A stretch of 64,000 nucleotides of DNA from Quadrisphaera sp. (lineage in GTDB: Bacteria; Actinomycetota; Actinomycetes; Actinomycetales; Quadrisphaeraceae): positions 20,771 to 84,770 of the forward strand of contig JARICT010000032.1 in the NCBI GenBank assembly GCA_029257185.1. Direction: 5' to 3'. Shown piece after piece: positions 1-8,698 of the stretch; the first letter of the stretch is position 1, and each line of letters starts with the position of its first letter. Below the pieces are notes generated by a model that was given only the letters and a program-made list of their open reading frames with translations, did not search any database and was not told the DNA's origin. The translations under genes and the position numbers were made by a program.

Positions 1-1
1 G

Positions 2-181
2 GTCCACGTCAACCCCATCCCCCTGAACCCGACGCCGGGCTCGAGGTGGACCGCCTCCGAGCCGGACGTGGAGGACGAGTTCGTCCGCCGCCTCGTCGCG
101 CGCGGGATCCCGACGACCGTGCGCGACACCCGTGGGTCGGACATCGACGGGGCGTGCGGGCAGCTGGCCGCCACGGTCTGA
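2..181 (+). CDS. rlmN: 23S rRNA (adenine-2503-C2)-methyltransferase RlmN, C-terminal end only
   Basis: The frame enters from the left edge, so only the last 59 codons are present. They contain [13 protein letters not shown] and end in [15 protein letters not shown], the C-terminal signature of RlmN. This radical-SAM enzyme makes 2-methyladenosine at 23S rRNA A2503 and on some tRNAs. The Cys in GACGQLA corresponds to the C-terminal Cys that forms the methyl-bound covalent intermediate in the E. coli enzyme, and it is intact here. The radical-SAM CxxxCxxC motif would lie upstream of the window and cannot be checked. Identification rests on the C-terminal motif only, but that motif is distinctive. 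Confidence 0.9.
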   Translation, partial: VHVNPIPLNPTPGSRWTASEPDVEDEFVRRLVARGIPTTVRDTRGSDIDGACGQLAATV

Positions 182-194
182 CCGCGTCCCGAGC

Positions 195-211
195 GGTAGT
201 AGATGACTACC
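195..211 (+). terminator. small hairpin after rlmN
   Basis: A 6-bp perfect stem (195-200 with 206-211) closes a 5-base loop 14 bases after the rlmN stop. There is no T-tract. It could be a weak terminator or processing hairpin; the call is by position only. Confidence 0.3.
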
Positions 212-269
212 CGTCAGGACACATCTACTCCGAGTGGCGCAATGACCCTCGTCCCGGTGTGCTGGCTGG

Positions 270-275
270 CACGAT
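270..275 (+). promoter_or_regulatory. -10-like hexamer CACGAT for a leaderless DivIVA-domain mRNA
   Basis: CACGAT (pattern NANNNT) lies exactly six bases before the GTG at 282. This is the spacing seen at many first genes of this window and expected if transcription starts at the start codon. Confidence 0.4.
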
Positions 276-281
276 CACGGG

Positions 282-863
282 GTGAGCACGAACGCCTCCT
301 TCCCCCGCAGCGGGCGCTTCCGACGGGGATACCACGTCACCCAGGTCGAGGAGTTCTTCGCCAAGGCCCGCCACGCCTACGAGCAGTCCGCGCCCGGGCG
401 GCCCGGGTCCGCGCGAGCCACCACGCTGACCTCGCGTGACGTGCGCCAGGTCGGGTTCGACCTGGTCCTGCACGGGTTCGACGTCATCGCCGTCGACGGG
501 GCGCTGGACCGCATGGAGGACGCCTTCGCGCGCCGCGAGTCCGACGCCCTGCGGGGCCGCCTCGGTGAGGACCGTGCCATGGAGCACGTGCTGCGCCAGG
601 CACAGACCCTCGAGGGGCGTCTGGGTCGGAGCCTGGGGGAGCGGTTCCCGCGAGCGTCCGGCCTCTCGCTGGCCTACGACCCCGATGACGTCGACCAGCT
701 GTGCGAGCGCCTCGCGGGCTACCTCCGCGGCGGCCCGGCAGTGGCGCCCGAAGAGCTCCGCCGCGCGGTCTTCCGCCCCAAGCGTGGGCGCTCCGGGTAT
801 GACGAGCACCAGGTGGACGCGTTCATCGACCGGGCGGTCGAGGTGCTGGTCGCCGTCGACTGA
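282..863 (+). CDS. DivIVA-domain protein
   Basis: A 193-residue soluble protein. Near the N terminus it has RRGYHVTQVEEFF, and near the C terminus GYDEHQVDAFIDRA. Both resemble the short DivIVA N-terminal motif (F-R-x-GY-x-x-x-V-D-x-F-L) that binds curved membrane in Wag31/DivIVA, so the protein looks like two DivIVA-type motifs joined by a helical middle. It is shorter than Wag31 and lacks a long coiled-coil tail. A role in cell-envelope or pole organisation is inferred from the domain only. The GTG start has no Shine-Dalgarno sequence but has a leaderless-type -10 hexamer. It follows rlmN by 100 bases. Confidence 0.8.
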   Translation: MSTNASFPRSGRFRRGYHVTQVEEFFAKARHAYEQSAPGRPGSARATTLTSRDVRQVGFDLVLHGFDVIAVDGALDRMEDAFARRESDALRGRLGEDRAMEHVLRQAQTLEGRLGRSLGERFPRASGLSLAYDPDDVDQLCERLAGYLRGGPAVAPEELRRAVFRPKRGRSGYDEHQVDAFIDRAVEVLVAVD

Positions 864-964
864 GGTGCGCCTCGCGGTTTCGTCAGGACCTCGCCCGAGA
901 TGGCATCATCCCTGGTGAGGCGCGGGGTTCCGCGCGGGCACAGGACGACTGGACTGGGGGAACC

Positions 965-2335
965 GTGACGGCGACGGCGCAGCGAGCGGAGTCACGCGAG
1001 CAGATGAGCAACGACGAGACCTACGCGCTGGACAGGGCGCACGTGTTCCACTCGTGGTCCGCGCAGGCAGCCCTCGACCCCCTGGTGGTGACGGGAGCGG
1101 CCGGCTCGTACGTCTTCGACGGCGACGGCCGCAGCCACCTCGACTTCTCCTCCCAGCTGGTCAACGCCAACATCGGCCACCAGCACCCCGCGGTCGTCGA
1201 CGCCATCACGGCGCAGGCGCACACGCTGTGCAGCATCGCCCCGCCCTACGCGGTCGCGCCCCGCTCCAGGGCCGCACAGCTCATCGCGCAGATCTCCCCG
1301 CCCGGCCTGGACAAGGTGTTCTTCACCAACGGCGGCGCCGAGGCCATCGAGTACGCCGTGCGGATGGCGCGCCTGCACACCGGTCGGGAGAAGCTGCTCT
1401 CGGCGTACCGCTCCTACCACGGCGGTACCTCCACCGCCGTCAACCTCACCGGAGACCCGCGCCGCTGGCCCAACGAGACCGGCGGGTCGTCACCGGTCCA
1501 CTTCTTCGGACCCTTCCTCTACCGCAGCTCCTTCCACGCGAGCACCGAGGAGGAGGAGTGCGCACGGGCTCTGCAGCACCTCGAGCAGGTCGTCGCCTTC
1601 GAGGGCCCCTCGACCATCGCCGCGATCGTCCTGGAGACCGTCCCGGGCACCGCCGGGATCATGCCGCCCCCGCCCGGCTACCTGGCCGGGGTGCGCGCGC
1701 TGTGCGACCGGCACGGGATCGTCTACATCGCCGACGAGGTCATGGCCGGGTTCGGCCGGACCGGCGCGTGGTTCGCCCTCGACCACCACGACGTGCGCCC
1801 GGACCTCATCGCGTTCGCCAAGGGCGTCACGTCCAGCTACGTGCCGCTCGGCGGGGTGGTCGTGTCCGACGCGGTGGCGGACACGTTCGCCGAGCGACCC
1901 TTCCCCGGCGGCTTGACCACCTCGGGCCACCCGCTGGCGTGCGCCGCGGCCGTCGGAGCCATCACCGCGATGCACGACGAGGGCATCGTCGAGAACGCCG
2001 CGCGGATCGGGAGCGACGTGCTGGGCCCGGGCCTGCGCGAGCTGGCGACGCGCCACCCGAGCGTCGGGGACGTCCGCGGGCTGGGCGTCTTCTGGGCCCT
2101 CGAGCTGGTCACCGACCGCCGGACGAAGGAGCCGATGGCGCCGTACGGCGGGACCAGCGAGGCGATGGCGGCCATCGCCAAGGCCTCTCGTGCCGCAGGA
2201 CTGATGATCTTCAGCAACTTCCACCGGCTCCACGCGGTGCCCCCGTGCACGGTCACCGACGACGAGGTGCGCGAGGGCCTGGAGATGCTCGACACCGTCC
2301 TGGACGTCGCGGACGGCTTCACCACCGGCGCCTAG
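965..2335 (+). CDS. class-III PLP-dependent aminotransferase (amine:2-oxo-acid type)
   Basis: A 456-residue fold-type I aminotransferase. Visible motifs are FFTNGGAEAIEYAVRMAR (phosphate-binding region), the YHGGT loop, DEVMAGFGRTG with the PLP-pyridine Asp, and FAKGVTSSYVPLGG with the Schiff-base Lys at residue 286. The family moves the amino group of omega-amino acids, taurine or diamines to pyruvate or 2-oxoglutarate. Standing at the edge of a polyamine cluster, a diamine or beta-alanine/taurine substrate is likely, but the sequence alone does not settle it. It converges on the 2419-3792 oxidase, and a strong hairpin separates the two. The GTG start is preceded by a G-rich ribosome-binding stretch. 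Confidence 0.85.
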   Translation: MTATAQRAESREQMSNDETYALDRAHVFHSWSAQAALDPLVVTGAAGSYVFDGDGRSHLDFSSQLVNANIGHQHPAVVDAITAQAHTLCSIAPPYAVAPRSRAAQLIAQISPPGLDKVFFTNGGAEAIEYAVRMARLHTGREKLLSAYRSYHGGTSTAVNLTGDPRRWPNETGGSSPVHFFGPFLYRSSFHASTEEEECARALQHLEQVVAFEGPSTIAAIVLETVPGTAGIMPPPPGYLAGVRALCDRHGIVYIADEVMAGFGRTGAWFALDHHDVRPDLIAFAKGVTSSYVPLGGVVVSDAVADTFAERPFPGGLTTSGHPLACAAAVGAITAMHDEGIVENAARIGSDVLGPGLRELATRHPSVGDVRGLGVFWALELVTDRRTKEPMAPYGGTSEAMAAIAKASRAAGLMIFSNFHRLHAVPPCTVTDDEVREGLEMLDTVLDVADGFTTGA

Positions 2336-2340
2336 CGAGC

Positions 2341-2376
2341 CGCCGGCCCCACCCCGGGAGCGGGGTGGGGCCGGCG
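2341..2376. terminator. bidirectional terminator hairpin
   Basis: A perfect 16-bp inverted repeat (2341-2356 with 2361-2376) closes the tetraloop GGAG, five bases after the aminotransferase stop. It sits between two convergent genes and can serve both strands. No T-tract follows, as is common in high-G+C actinomycetes. Confidence 0.8.
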
Positions 2377-2418
2377 TCCGCCGTGTCCGAGCGCCTCGAT
2401 GGGCCGGTCGGTGGCCGC

Positions 2419-3792
2419 TCAGTGGCCCGTCAGGGCGGCGAGGGGCCGCCCGAGCACGGCCGGGCGGCCGGTCGCCCGTTCCTCGGCATCGGCCCACGTG
2501 GCCAGCCGCAGCCCGGCGTTGACGCCCAGCCAGCGGAGCGGCTCGGGCTCCCAGCGCGGTGAGCGATGGCCCACCCAGGGCAGCCGCGTGAGATCGGTGT
2601 CCCGCCCGAGGAGCAGGTCGGCGATGGTCCGCCCGGCGAGGTTGGTGCTCGAGACACCGTCACCCACGTAACCCCCAGCGCTGGCGATCCGGGTGGCCGG
2701 GTCCAGCCGGACGCCGGCGTGCCAGTCCCGAGCGATGCCGAGCGGTCCCCCCCACGCATGGGTGAACGAGCTGTCCGGCAGGTCAGCCAGCGCCGGGAGC
2801 AGGTCGCGCACGGCGCCGCGCAGCCCGGTGAAGACGCCCTCGTCGCCGTCGTGCTCCGGGGCGATGTGGGAGCCGAAGTGGTACGGCGCGCCCCGCCCCC
2901 CGAAGACCAGGCGGTCGTCGGCGGTCCGCTGGCCGTACACCACGAGGTGCCGGTGCTCGCTGAAGGTCTCGCGCCGCTCCAGACCGATGCGCTCCCAGGT
3001 CTGCTCGGGAAGCGGCTCGGTGGCCACGACGAGCGAGTACACCGGCACCAGGTCGCGGCGGCGTCCCGGCAGCGTGGCGGTGTACCCTTCCGTGGCGACC
3101 ACCACGTCGCGGCAGGTGACCGTCCCCGTGGCCGTGGACACGCGGCCGGCCTCGATGCTCGTCGCGCGCGTGCGCTCGGCGATGCGGCCGCCCCGCCGGC
3201 GGACCGCCGCGGCGAGGCCGCGCACGAGCTTCAGCGGCTGGACCCGCGCGCAGTCGGGCGTCCACGTGCCGCCGAGGACCCCGCGGGCTGCGAGGCGATC
3301 GCGGGCGGCCTCAGCGTCGAGGAGGTCGAGCCGGTCCACGCCCCAGCGCTGCGCCTCCTCGACCTCGGCCCGGGCTCGGGCCAGCTGCGCGGGGCTCCGG
3401 GCGACGGTCACCGTCCCCCCGCGCACGTAGTCGCAGTCGATGCCCTCGTCGGCCGCCGCGGACCCGACCACGCCGACCGCGTCGACCATGGCGCGCCGCA
3501 TGGCCAGGGCGGGGCCCCGGCCGTGGCGGCGGGCCAGGCCGGCGGTCGACGTGGGGAACAGGGCCGAGCTCCACCCCCCGTTGCGCCCGCTGGCACCGAA
3601 CCCGACCTCCCCGGCCTCCAGGACGAGGACGCTCAGGCTCGGGTCGGCGACCAGCAGGGAGTGCGCCGTCCAGAGGCCGGTGAGGCCGGCGCCGACGACG
3701 GCGACGTCCGCCTCGACGTCGCCGTCCAACGGGACCGGCGCCGGACCGGGCGCCGTGATGTCGGACCACAGGGCCCTGGTGGGGACGCTCAT
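2419..3792 (-). CDS. FAD-dependent amine oxidoreductase, PuuB-like (DAO family)
   Basis: A 457-residue flavoprotein. The N-terminal Rossmann motif VVGAGLTGLWTA is followed by LEAGEVGFGASGRNGGW, the signature of gamma-glutamylputrescine oxidase (PuuB/OrdL) and glycine/D-amino-acid oxidase-like enzymes. The C terminus carries GGYVGDGVSSTNLAGR, which closes the FAD site. The family oxidises a secondary or primary amine to the aldehyde with release of ammonia or amine and H2O2. With aminotransferase, aldehyde dehydrogenase and polyamine importers alongside, the substrate is probably a polyamine or its conjugate; no puuA is present to make gamma-glutamylputrescine. It lies 42 bases downstream of the aminotransferase on the same strand and is probably co-transcribed. 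A second family member is at 15174. Confidence 0.85.
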   Translation of the reverse strand: MSVPTRALWSDITAPGPAPVPLDGDVEADVAVVGAGLTGLWTAHSLLVADPSLSVLVLEAGEVGFGASGRNGGWSSALFPTSTAGLARRHGRGPALAMRRAMVDAVGVVGSAAADEGIDCDYVRGGTVTVARSPAQLARARAEVEEAQRWGVDRLDLLDAEAARDRLAARGVLGGTWTPDCARVQPLKLVRGLAAAVRRRGGRIAERTRATSIEAGRVSTATGTVTCRDVVVATEGYTATLPGRRRDLVPVYSLVVATEPLPEQTWERIGLERRETFSEHRHLVVYGQRTADDRLVFGGRGAPYHFGSHIAPEHDGDEGVFTGLRGAVRDLLPALADLPDSSFTHAWGGPLGIARDWHAGVRLDPATRIASAGGYVGDGVSSTNLAGRTIADLLLGRDTDLTRLPWVGHRSPRWEPEPLRWLGVNAGLRLATWADAEERATGRPAVLGRPLAALTGH

Positions 3793-3834
3793 GACCCGTG
3801 CGTCCCCGGGCCGTCCGCGGGCGTGGTCATCGGG

Positions 3835-5259
3835 TCACAGCCGGTCCCACGCGCGGGTGAGGACGTCGCGCAGGATGCTCTCCATCTCGTCGAACTCCTT
3901 CTGGCCGCAGATCAGGGGCGGCGAGAGCTGGACGACGGGGTCACCACGGTCGTCCGCTCGGCAGTACAGGCCCGCCTCGTACAGCGCGCCGGACATGAAG
4001 CCGCGCAGGAGACGCTCGGCCTCGTCGTCGTCGAACGTCTCGCGGGTGGTCTTGTCCTTGACCAGCTCGATCCCGTAGAAGTAGCCCTCGCCGCGGACGT
4101 CGCCGACGATCGGCAGGTCGAGCAGCTTCTCGAGCGTGGTGCGGAACGCCGGCGCGTTCTCCTTGACCCGCTGGTTCAGGCCCTCCCGCTCGAAGATGTC
4201 GAGGTTCGCCATGGCCACGGCCGCTGAGACCGGGTGGCCGCCGAAGGTGTAGCCGTGCGAGAACGTCGTGTCGCCGTGCTTGAACGGCTCGAAGATCCGG
4301 TCGCTGGCGATGCAGGCACCGAGGGGGGAGTACCCGCTGGTGATGCCCTTCGCGCAGGTGATGATGTCCGGCACGTAGCCGAAGTCGTCGCAGGCGAACA
4401 TCGACCCGATCCGCCCGAACGCGCAGATGACCTCGTCGGAGACCAGCAGGACGTCGTGGCGGTCGCAGATCTCCCGGACCCGGTCGAAGTAGCCGGGGGG
4501 CGGCGGGAAGCAGCCGCCGGAGTTCTGCACCGGCTCGAGGAAGACCGCGGCGACGGTGTCGGCGCCCTCGAACTCGATGGCCTCCTCGATGCGGTCCGCG
4601 GCCCACACGCCGAAGGCCTTGGGGTCTTCGCGCAGGTGCTCCGGAGCCCGGTAGGCGTTGGTGTTCGGGACCTTGTGGGTGCCCGGGACCAACGGCTCGA
4701 ACATCGCCTTCGCATCGGGGATCCCGGTGATGCTCAGCGCGCCCTGGGTGGTCCCGTGGTAGGCCACAGAGCGGGAGATGACCTTGGTCTTGGTGGGCTT
4801 GCCGGTGAGCTTGAAGTACTGCTTGGCCAGCTTCCAGGCCGTCTCGACGGCCTCGCTGCCGCTCGTGGTGAAGAACACCCGGTTGAGGTCGCCGGGCGCG
4901 TGGGCGGCGAGCCGCTCGGCCAGGTCGATCGCCGGCGGGGTGGCGTAGGACCACAGCGGGAAGAACGCGAGCTTCTCGGCCTGGCGGGCGGCGGCCTCGG
5001 CGAGCTCGGTGCGCCCGTGCCCCGCCTGCACCACGTACAGCCCCGAGAGCCCGTCGAGGTAGCTGCGCCCGCGGTCGTCCGTGATCCGGCACCCGTCCCC
5101 GGACACGATCACCGGGACCGAGCCGCCCTCCTCGTACACGGAGTGCCGGGTGAAGTGGCCCCACAGGTGGTCGCGGGCCGCAGCCGCCCGCGGGGTGCCC
5201 GCGGGCGTGGTGTCGGAGGAGACCTCCGGAGCGGTGGTGTCCAAGGGCATGGTGGTCAT
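3835..5259 (-). CDS. class-III aminotransferase, putrescine/polyamine:pyruvate type (SpuC-like)
   Basis: A 474-residue PLP enzyme. It shows FFTTSGSEAVETAWKLAKQY, the YHGTTQGALS loop, DEVICAFGRIG and CAKGITSGYSPLGA with the Schiff-base Lys at residue 304. N-terminal LWGHFTRHSVY and GLYVVQAGHGR are typical of putrescine- or cadaverine-pyruvate transaminases. I infer that it converts putrescine to 4-aminobutanal, feeding the dehydrogenase at 5919. The frame is open much further upstream. I chose the ATG at 5259 because it overlaps the stop of the Lrp/AsnC gene as ATGA, so regulator, enzyme and the downstream oxidase form a coupled operon. Confidence 0.88.
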   Translation of the reverse strand: MTTMPLDTTAPEVSSDTTPAGTPRAAAARDHLWGHFTRHSVYEEGGSVPVIVSGDGCRITDDRGRSYLDGLSGLYVVQAGHGRTELAEAAARQAEKLAFFPLWSYATPPAIDLAERLAAHAPGDLNRVFFTTSGSEAVETAWKLAKQYFKLTGKPTKTKVISRSVAYHGTTQGALSITGIPDAKAMFEPLVPGTHKVPNTNAYRAPEHLREDPKAFGVWAADRIEEAIEFEGADTVAAVFLEPVQNSGGCFPPPPGYFDRVREICDRHDVLLVSDEVICAFGRIGSMFACDDFGYVPDIITCAKGITSGYSPLGACIASDRIFEPFKHGDTTFSHGYTFGGHPVSAAVAMANLDIFEREGLNQRVKENAPAFRTTLEKLLDLPIVGDVRGEGYFYGIELVKDKTTRETFDDDEAERLLRGFMSGALYEAGLYCRADDRGDPVVQLSPPLICGQKEFDEMESILRDVLTRAWDRL

Positions 5260-5732
5260 CGGGTTCCCCAGTCGTAGCGTTGTTTGACGAGCTTCAGGTA
5301 CAGGTGGGTCTCGGTCGAGGCGACACCCGGGATGGCCCGGATCCGCTGGTTCACCAGGTCCATGAGGTGGTCGTCGTCCTCGCACACCACCTCGGCCATG
5401 ACGTCGAAGCTGCCGGCGGTGGCGACGACGTAGTCGACCTCCTCGAGCCTGCCCAGCTCGGCGAACACCGGAGCCGCATCGCCGACGGTGCGGACGGTGA
5501 TGAGCGCCTGGCGGGTGAAGCCGACCTGCACGGGGTCGGTGACGGCCACGATCTGCACCACGCCGGAGTCCAGCAGGCGCTGCACGCGCTGGCGCACCGC
5601 GGCCTCCGACAGGCCCACCTCCCGGCCGATCACCGCGTAGGAGCGGCGACCGTCGTGCTGGAGCTGCTCGATGATCCGCTTCGAGAGATCGTCGAGCCCG
5701 GGAGCCGGTCGCGGGATCACCCGCCGCATCAT
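5256..5732 (-). CDS. Lrp/AsnC-family transcriptional regulator
   Basis: About 158 residues. The N-terminal winged helix reads LDDLSKRIIEQLQHDGRRSYAVIG and continues into VGLSEAAVRQRVQRLLDSGV, the AsnC-type helix-turn-helix. The C-terminal RAM domain includes VDYVVATAGSFDVMAEV and the effector-binding turn. Lrp-type regulators bind amino acids as octamers or dimers. This one heads the aminotransferase/oxidase operon and diverges from the aldehyde dehydrogenase gene, so it probably controls both directions of polyamine catabolism. Start: tandem ATG codons at 5732 and 5729 give the usual family length; a GTG at 5786 would add 18 unconserved residues. No good Shine-Dalgarno sequence is seen for any of them. 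Confidence 0.88.
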   Translation of the reverse strand: MMRRVIPRPAPGLDDLSKRIIEQLQHDGRRSYAVIGREVGLSEAAVRQRVQRLLDSGVVQIVAVTDPVQVGFTRQALITVRTVGDAAPVFAELGRLEEVDYVVATAGSFDVMAEVVCEDDDHLMDLVNQRIRAIPGVASTETHLYLKLVKQRYDWGTR

Positions 5733-5819
5733 GGCCGCAGCGCGACCGAGAAAGCAAGCGGTTCCGTCGCTCGGAGCGCGTGGCACGTCCGTTCTCGCAC
5801 GAGGTTGCGCCGATCCAGT

Positions 5820-5831
5820 GGCGAGATCGCC
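5820..5831. promoter_or_regulatory. inverted repeat in the regulator/dehydrogenase divergent region
   Basis: GGCGAGATCGCC has 5-bp arms around a 2-base centre and lies between the divergent regulator and dehydrogenase starts. GATCC occurs on one side and GATCCGG on the other. It could be the operator of the adjacent Lrp-type regulator; this is inference from position and symmetry. Confidence 0.35.
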
Positions 5832-5918
5832 AGATCCGGCCTGTTGTGACTAGGGTCGCACCACGCCGGGGATGATCCCGGGCCCGACGCTGCACCGCTG
5901 CACCGACCGGAGGACGCC

Positions 5919-7397
5919 GTGACCACCACCGACGACCGCGCCACCAGCCCAGGCCGCCAGGCCCCACGCCAGCTCCGCAACTTCGTCGACGGCCGCTGGG
6001 CCGAGCCGAGCGACGCCACGACCTCCGAGATCGTGGACCCCAGCACCGGGCGGACGATCGCCCACGCGCCGGTCTCCAGCGCCGGGGACGTCGACGCGGC
6101 CTTCGGCGCCGCCTCGCGCGCCTTCGAGACGTGGGGGCAGACCACGCCGGCGCAGCGGCAGCTGGCCCTGCTGCGCATCGCCGACTCCCTGGAGGCGCGC
6201 ACCGAGGAGTTCGTGCACCTCGAGAGCGCCGACACCGGGAAGCCGCACGCCATGGGGTTCACCGACGAGCTGCCTCCCGCCGTGGACCAGCTGAGGTTCT
6301 TCGCCGGGGCGGCGCGCGTCCTCGAGGGGCGCAGCGCCGGGGAGTACATGGCCGGTCACACGTCGTGGGTCCGCCGGGAGCCCATCGGCGTCGTCGCGCA
6401 GGTCACCCCGTGGAACTACCCGCTCATGATGGCGATCTGGAAGATCGCGCCGGCCCTGGCCGCCGGCAACACCATCGTGCTCAAGCCCAGCGACACCACG
6501 CCGGAGAGCACCCTCGCGCTCGCGGAGCTCGCCTCCGAGCACCTTCCGCCCGGCGTGCTCAACGTCGTCACGGGCGATCGGGACACCGGCCGTGCGCTGG
6601 TCAGCCACGACACCCCGGGGCTGGTCTCGATCACCGGTTCCATCCGCGCCGGCAGCGAGGTGGCGGCAGCCGCCGGGCCTCATCTGAAGCGGCTCCACCT
6701 CGAGCTCGGGGGCAAGGCTCCCGTCATCGTCTTCGCCGACGCGGACGTCTCGAAGGCGGCCGAGGGCATCGCCGCCGCCGCGTACTTCAACGCCGGGCAG
6801 GACTGCACCGCGGCGACCCGCGTCCTGGTCGCCCGCGAGGTCCACGACGAGCTGGTCGCGGCCCTGGCCGAGCAGGCTCGTGGCACCAGGGTGGGCCGCC
6901 CAGAGGACCCGGACGCGGCGCTCGGGCCGCTCAACAACGAGAACCAGCTCGCTCGCGTCACCGGGTTCCTCGACCGGCTGCCCGACCATGCGGAGGTGGT
7001 GGCCGGCGGGACCCGCGTGAGCGGGCTCGACGACGGCTTCTTCCTCGAGCCCACCGTGGTCAGCGGTCTGGAGCCGGACGACGAGATCGTCGTCGACGAG
7101 GTCTTCGGCCCGGTCCTCACCGTCCAGCCCTTCACGGACGAGTCGGAGGCGCTGCGCATGGCCAACAGCACGCTGTACGGGCTGGCCTCGAGCGTGTGGA
7201 CCGCCGACCTCTCCCGCGGCCTGCGGATGTCGAAGCGGCTCGACTTCGGGTGCGTGTGGCTCAACACCCACATCCCGATCGTCGCCGAGATGCCGCACGG
7301 CGGTTTCAAGTCCTCGGGGTACGGCAAGGACCTCTCCGCCTACTCCCTGGAGGACTACACGCGCATCAAGCACGTCATGGCCGCCATCGACGACTGA
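5919..7397 (+). CDS. gamma-aminobutyraldehyde dehydrogenase-like aldehyde dehydrogenase
   Basis: A 492-residue NAD(P)-dependent ALDH. It contains the oxyanion/cofactor segment QVTPWNYPLMMAIWKIAPALA, the catalytic base in LELGGK (Glu262) and the nucleophile in GQDCTA (Cys296). Cys-Thr-Ala after GQD, together with FITGS-type SITGSIRAGS, is characteristic of PatD/PuuC-like aminobutyraldehyde dehydrogenases, which turn 4-aminobutanal into GABA. GTG start, with GGAGGACGCC directly upstream. It diverges from the Lrp/AsnC gene and stands 62 bases before the polyamine-importer operon. The C terminus HGGFKSSGYGKDLSAYSLED is complete. Confidence 0.88.
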   Translation: MTTTDDRATSPGRQAPRQLRNFVDGRWAEPSDATTSEIVDPSTGRTIAHAPVSSAGDVDAAFGAASRAFETWGQTTPAQRQLALLRIADSLEARTEEFVHLESADTGKPHAMGFTDELPPAVDQLRFFAGAARVLEGRSAGEYMAGHTSWVRREPIGVVAQVTPWNYPLMMAIWKIAPALAAGNTIVLKPSDTTPESTLALAELASEHLPPGVLNVVTGDRDTGRALVSHDTPGLVSITGSIRAGSEVAAAAGPHLKRLHLELGGKAPVIVFADADVSKAAEGIAAAAYFNAGQDCTAATRVLVAREVHDELVAALAEQARGTRVGRPEDPDAALGPLNNENQLARVTGFLDRLPDHAEVVAGGTRVSGLDDGFFLEPTVVSGLEPDDEIVVDEVFGPVLTVQPFTDESEALRMANSTLYGLASSVWTADLSRGLRMSKRLDFGCVWLNTHIPIVAEMPHGGFKSSGYGKDLSAYSLEDYTRIKHVMAAIDD

Positions 7398-7406
7398 CCG
7401 CGCCAC

Positions 7407-7431
7407 ACTGATCACCGCCTTACTGATCACC
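7407..7431 (+). repeat. 10-bp direct repeat upstream of potD
   Basis: ACTGATCACC occurs at 7407-7416 and again at 7422-7431, each holding the palindrome TGATCA, spaced 15 bases apart. It lies between the dehydrogenase stop and the potD start, so a regulator-binding site is possible. Confidence 0.4.
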
Positions 7432-7459
7432 CCCCGACGACCAGGACGAGGACCCTCCC

Positions 7460-8698
7460 ATGAGCAAGCAGCGCCCCCCGATCCCTGACCACCTGCGGCC
7501 GCTCGTCGCCGCCCAGCTCTCCCGCTCGGTGTCCCGACGCTCGCTGCTCCGCGGCGCCGGCGCCCTCGGTGCCGGTGGCGCGCTCGCCGCGCTGGCCGGG
7601 TGCGGCACCGAGGGCACCGGCGGCAGCAGCGAGGGAGCGCCGAGCGCCGCCGAGGACCTCTCCGACAGCGAGAAGACGCTGCGGTGGGCCAACTGGACGC
7701 TCTACCTGGACCTCGCCGACGACGGCCGGTCCTACCCGTCGCTGCAGCAGTTCGAGGAGCAGTCGGGGATCAAGGTCAGGTACCGCGAGTCCGTCGACGG
7801 CAACGACAGCTACTACGGCAAGGTGCAGGGCCAGCTCGCGCAGGGGCAGGACATCGGCGCCGACATCATGACCCTCACCGACTGGATGGCCGCCCGCTGC
7901 ATCCGGCAGGGGTACACGCAGAAGCTCGACGCCGCGAACATCCCCAACATGGAGAACATCCTGCCCAACCTGGCGGACGTCGACTTCGACCCGGGCCGCG
8001 AGCAGTCCCTCACCTGGCAGTCCGGCTTCGCGGGCCTGGGGTGGAAGACCGCCGAGGTCCCGTTCGAGATCAAGGAGGTCTCCGACCTCTGGAAGCCCGA
8101 GCTCAAGGGCCGCGTGGAGGTCCTCGACGAGATGCGCGACACCATGGGCGTGCTCATGGCCGACCAGGGCGTCGACATCAGCTCCGCGGACTGGGGCGAG
8201 GACGAGTTCGGCAAGGCCCTCGAGGTGCTCGAGGAGCAGATCAACAGCGGTCAGATCCGCCAGGTCAAGGGCAACTCCTACAAGGAGGACATGATCTCGG
8301 GGGACGCGCTGGCCGTCATCGGGTGGTCCGGTGACTTCACGCAGCTGAACTTCGAGAACGACAACCAGTTCTCCTTCACCCTGCCCGAGGCCGGGGGCAC
8401 GCTGTGGAGCGACAACCTCATGGTGCCCATCGGCAGCCAGCACAAGGCGAACGCCGAGCAGCTGATGAACTTCTACTACCAGCCGGAGATCGCCGCGCAG
8501 GTCGCCGCCTACGTCAACTACATCTGCCCGGTCGAGGGGGCCCGGGAGGCGATGGAGACGATCGACCCCGAGCTGGTCGACGAGCCGCTGATCTTCCCGG
8601 ACGAGGACACGCTCGCCCAGGCCAAGGTCTTCCGCGAGCTCACGCCGGAGGAGAGCCGGAAGTTCAACGCGGACTTCCAGAGGGTCATCGGCAACTGA
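7460..8698 (+). CDS. spermidine/putrescine ABC importer, substrate-binding lipoprotein (PotD-like)
   Basis: 412 residues. The N terminus combines a twin-arginine motif (SVSRRSLLRG, Arg26-Arg27) with a lipobox LAGC (Cys48), so it is probably exported folded by Tat and then lipid-anchored outside the membrane. The mature part has the PotD/SBP_8 pattern LRWANWTLYLD at the start and GWSGDF and MVPIGSQHKANAEQLMNF later. It is the first gene of a tight importer operon, and its stop overlaps the next ATG (TGATG). It differs clearly from the two binding proteins at 13775 and 19680, so its preferred polyamine may differ too. Confidence 0.9.
   Translation: MSKQRPPIPDHLRPLVAAQLSRSVSRRSLLRGAGALGAGGALAALAGCGTEGTGGSSEGAPSAAEDLSDSEKTLRWANWTLYLDLADDGRSYPSLQQFEEQSGIKVRYRESVDGNDSYYGKVQGQLAQGQDIGADIMTLTDWMAARCIRQGYTQKLDAANIPNMENILPNLADVDFDPGREQSLTWQSGFAGLGWKTAEVPFEIKEVSDLWKPELKGRVEVLDEMRDTMGVLMADQGVDISSADWGEDEFGKALEVLEEQINSGQIRQVKGNSYKEDMISGDALAVIGWSGDFTQLNFENDNQFSFTLPEAGGTLWSDNLMVPIGSQHKANAEQLMNFYYQPEIAAQVAAYVNYICPVEGAREAMETIDPELVDEPLIFPDEDTLAQAKVFRELTPEESRKFNADFQRVIGN

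Noticed and set aside
1054..2562. Long open frames overlapping the aminotransferase, and similar Arg/Pro/Gly/Ala-rich frames throughout
   Set aside because: High G+C makes stops rare in shadow frames. These have no domains or ribosome-binding sites and overlap clear genes.
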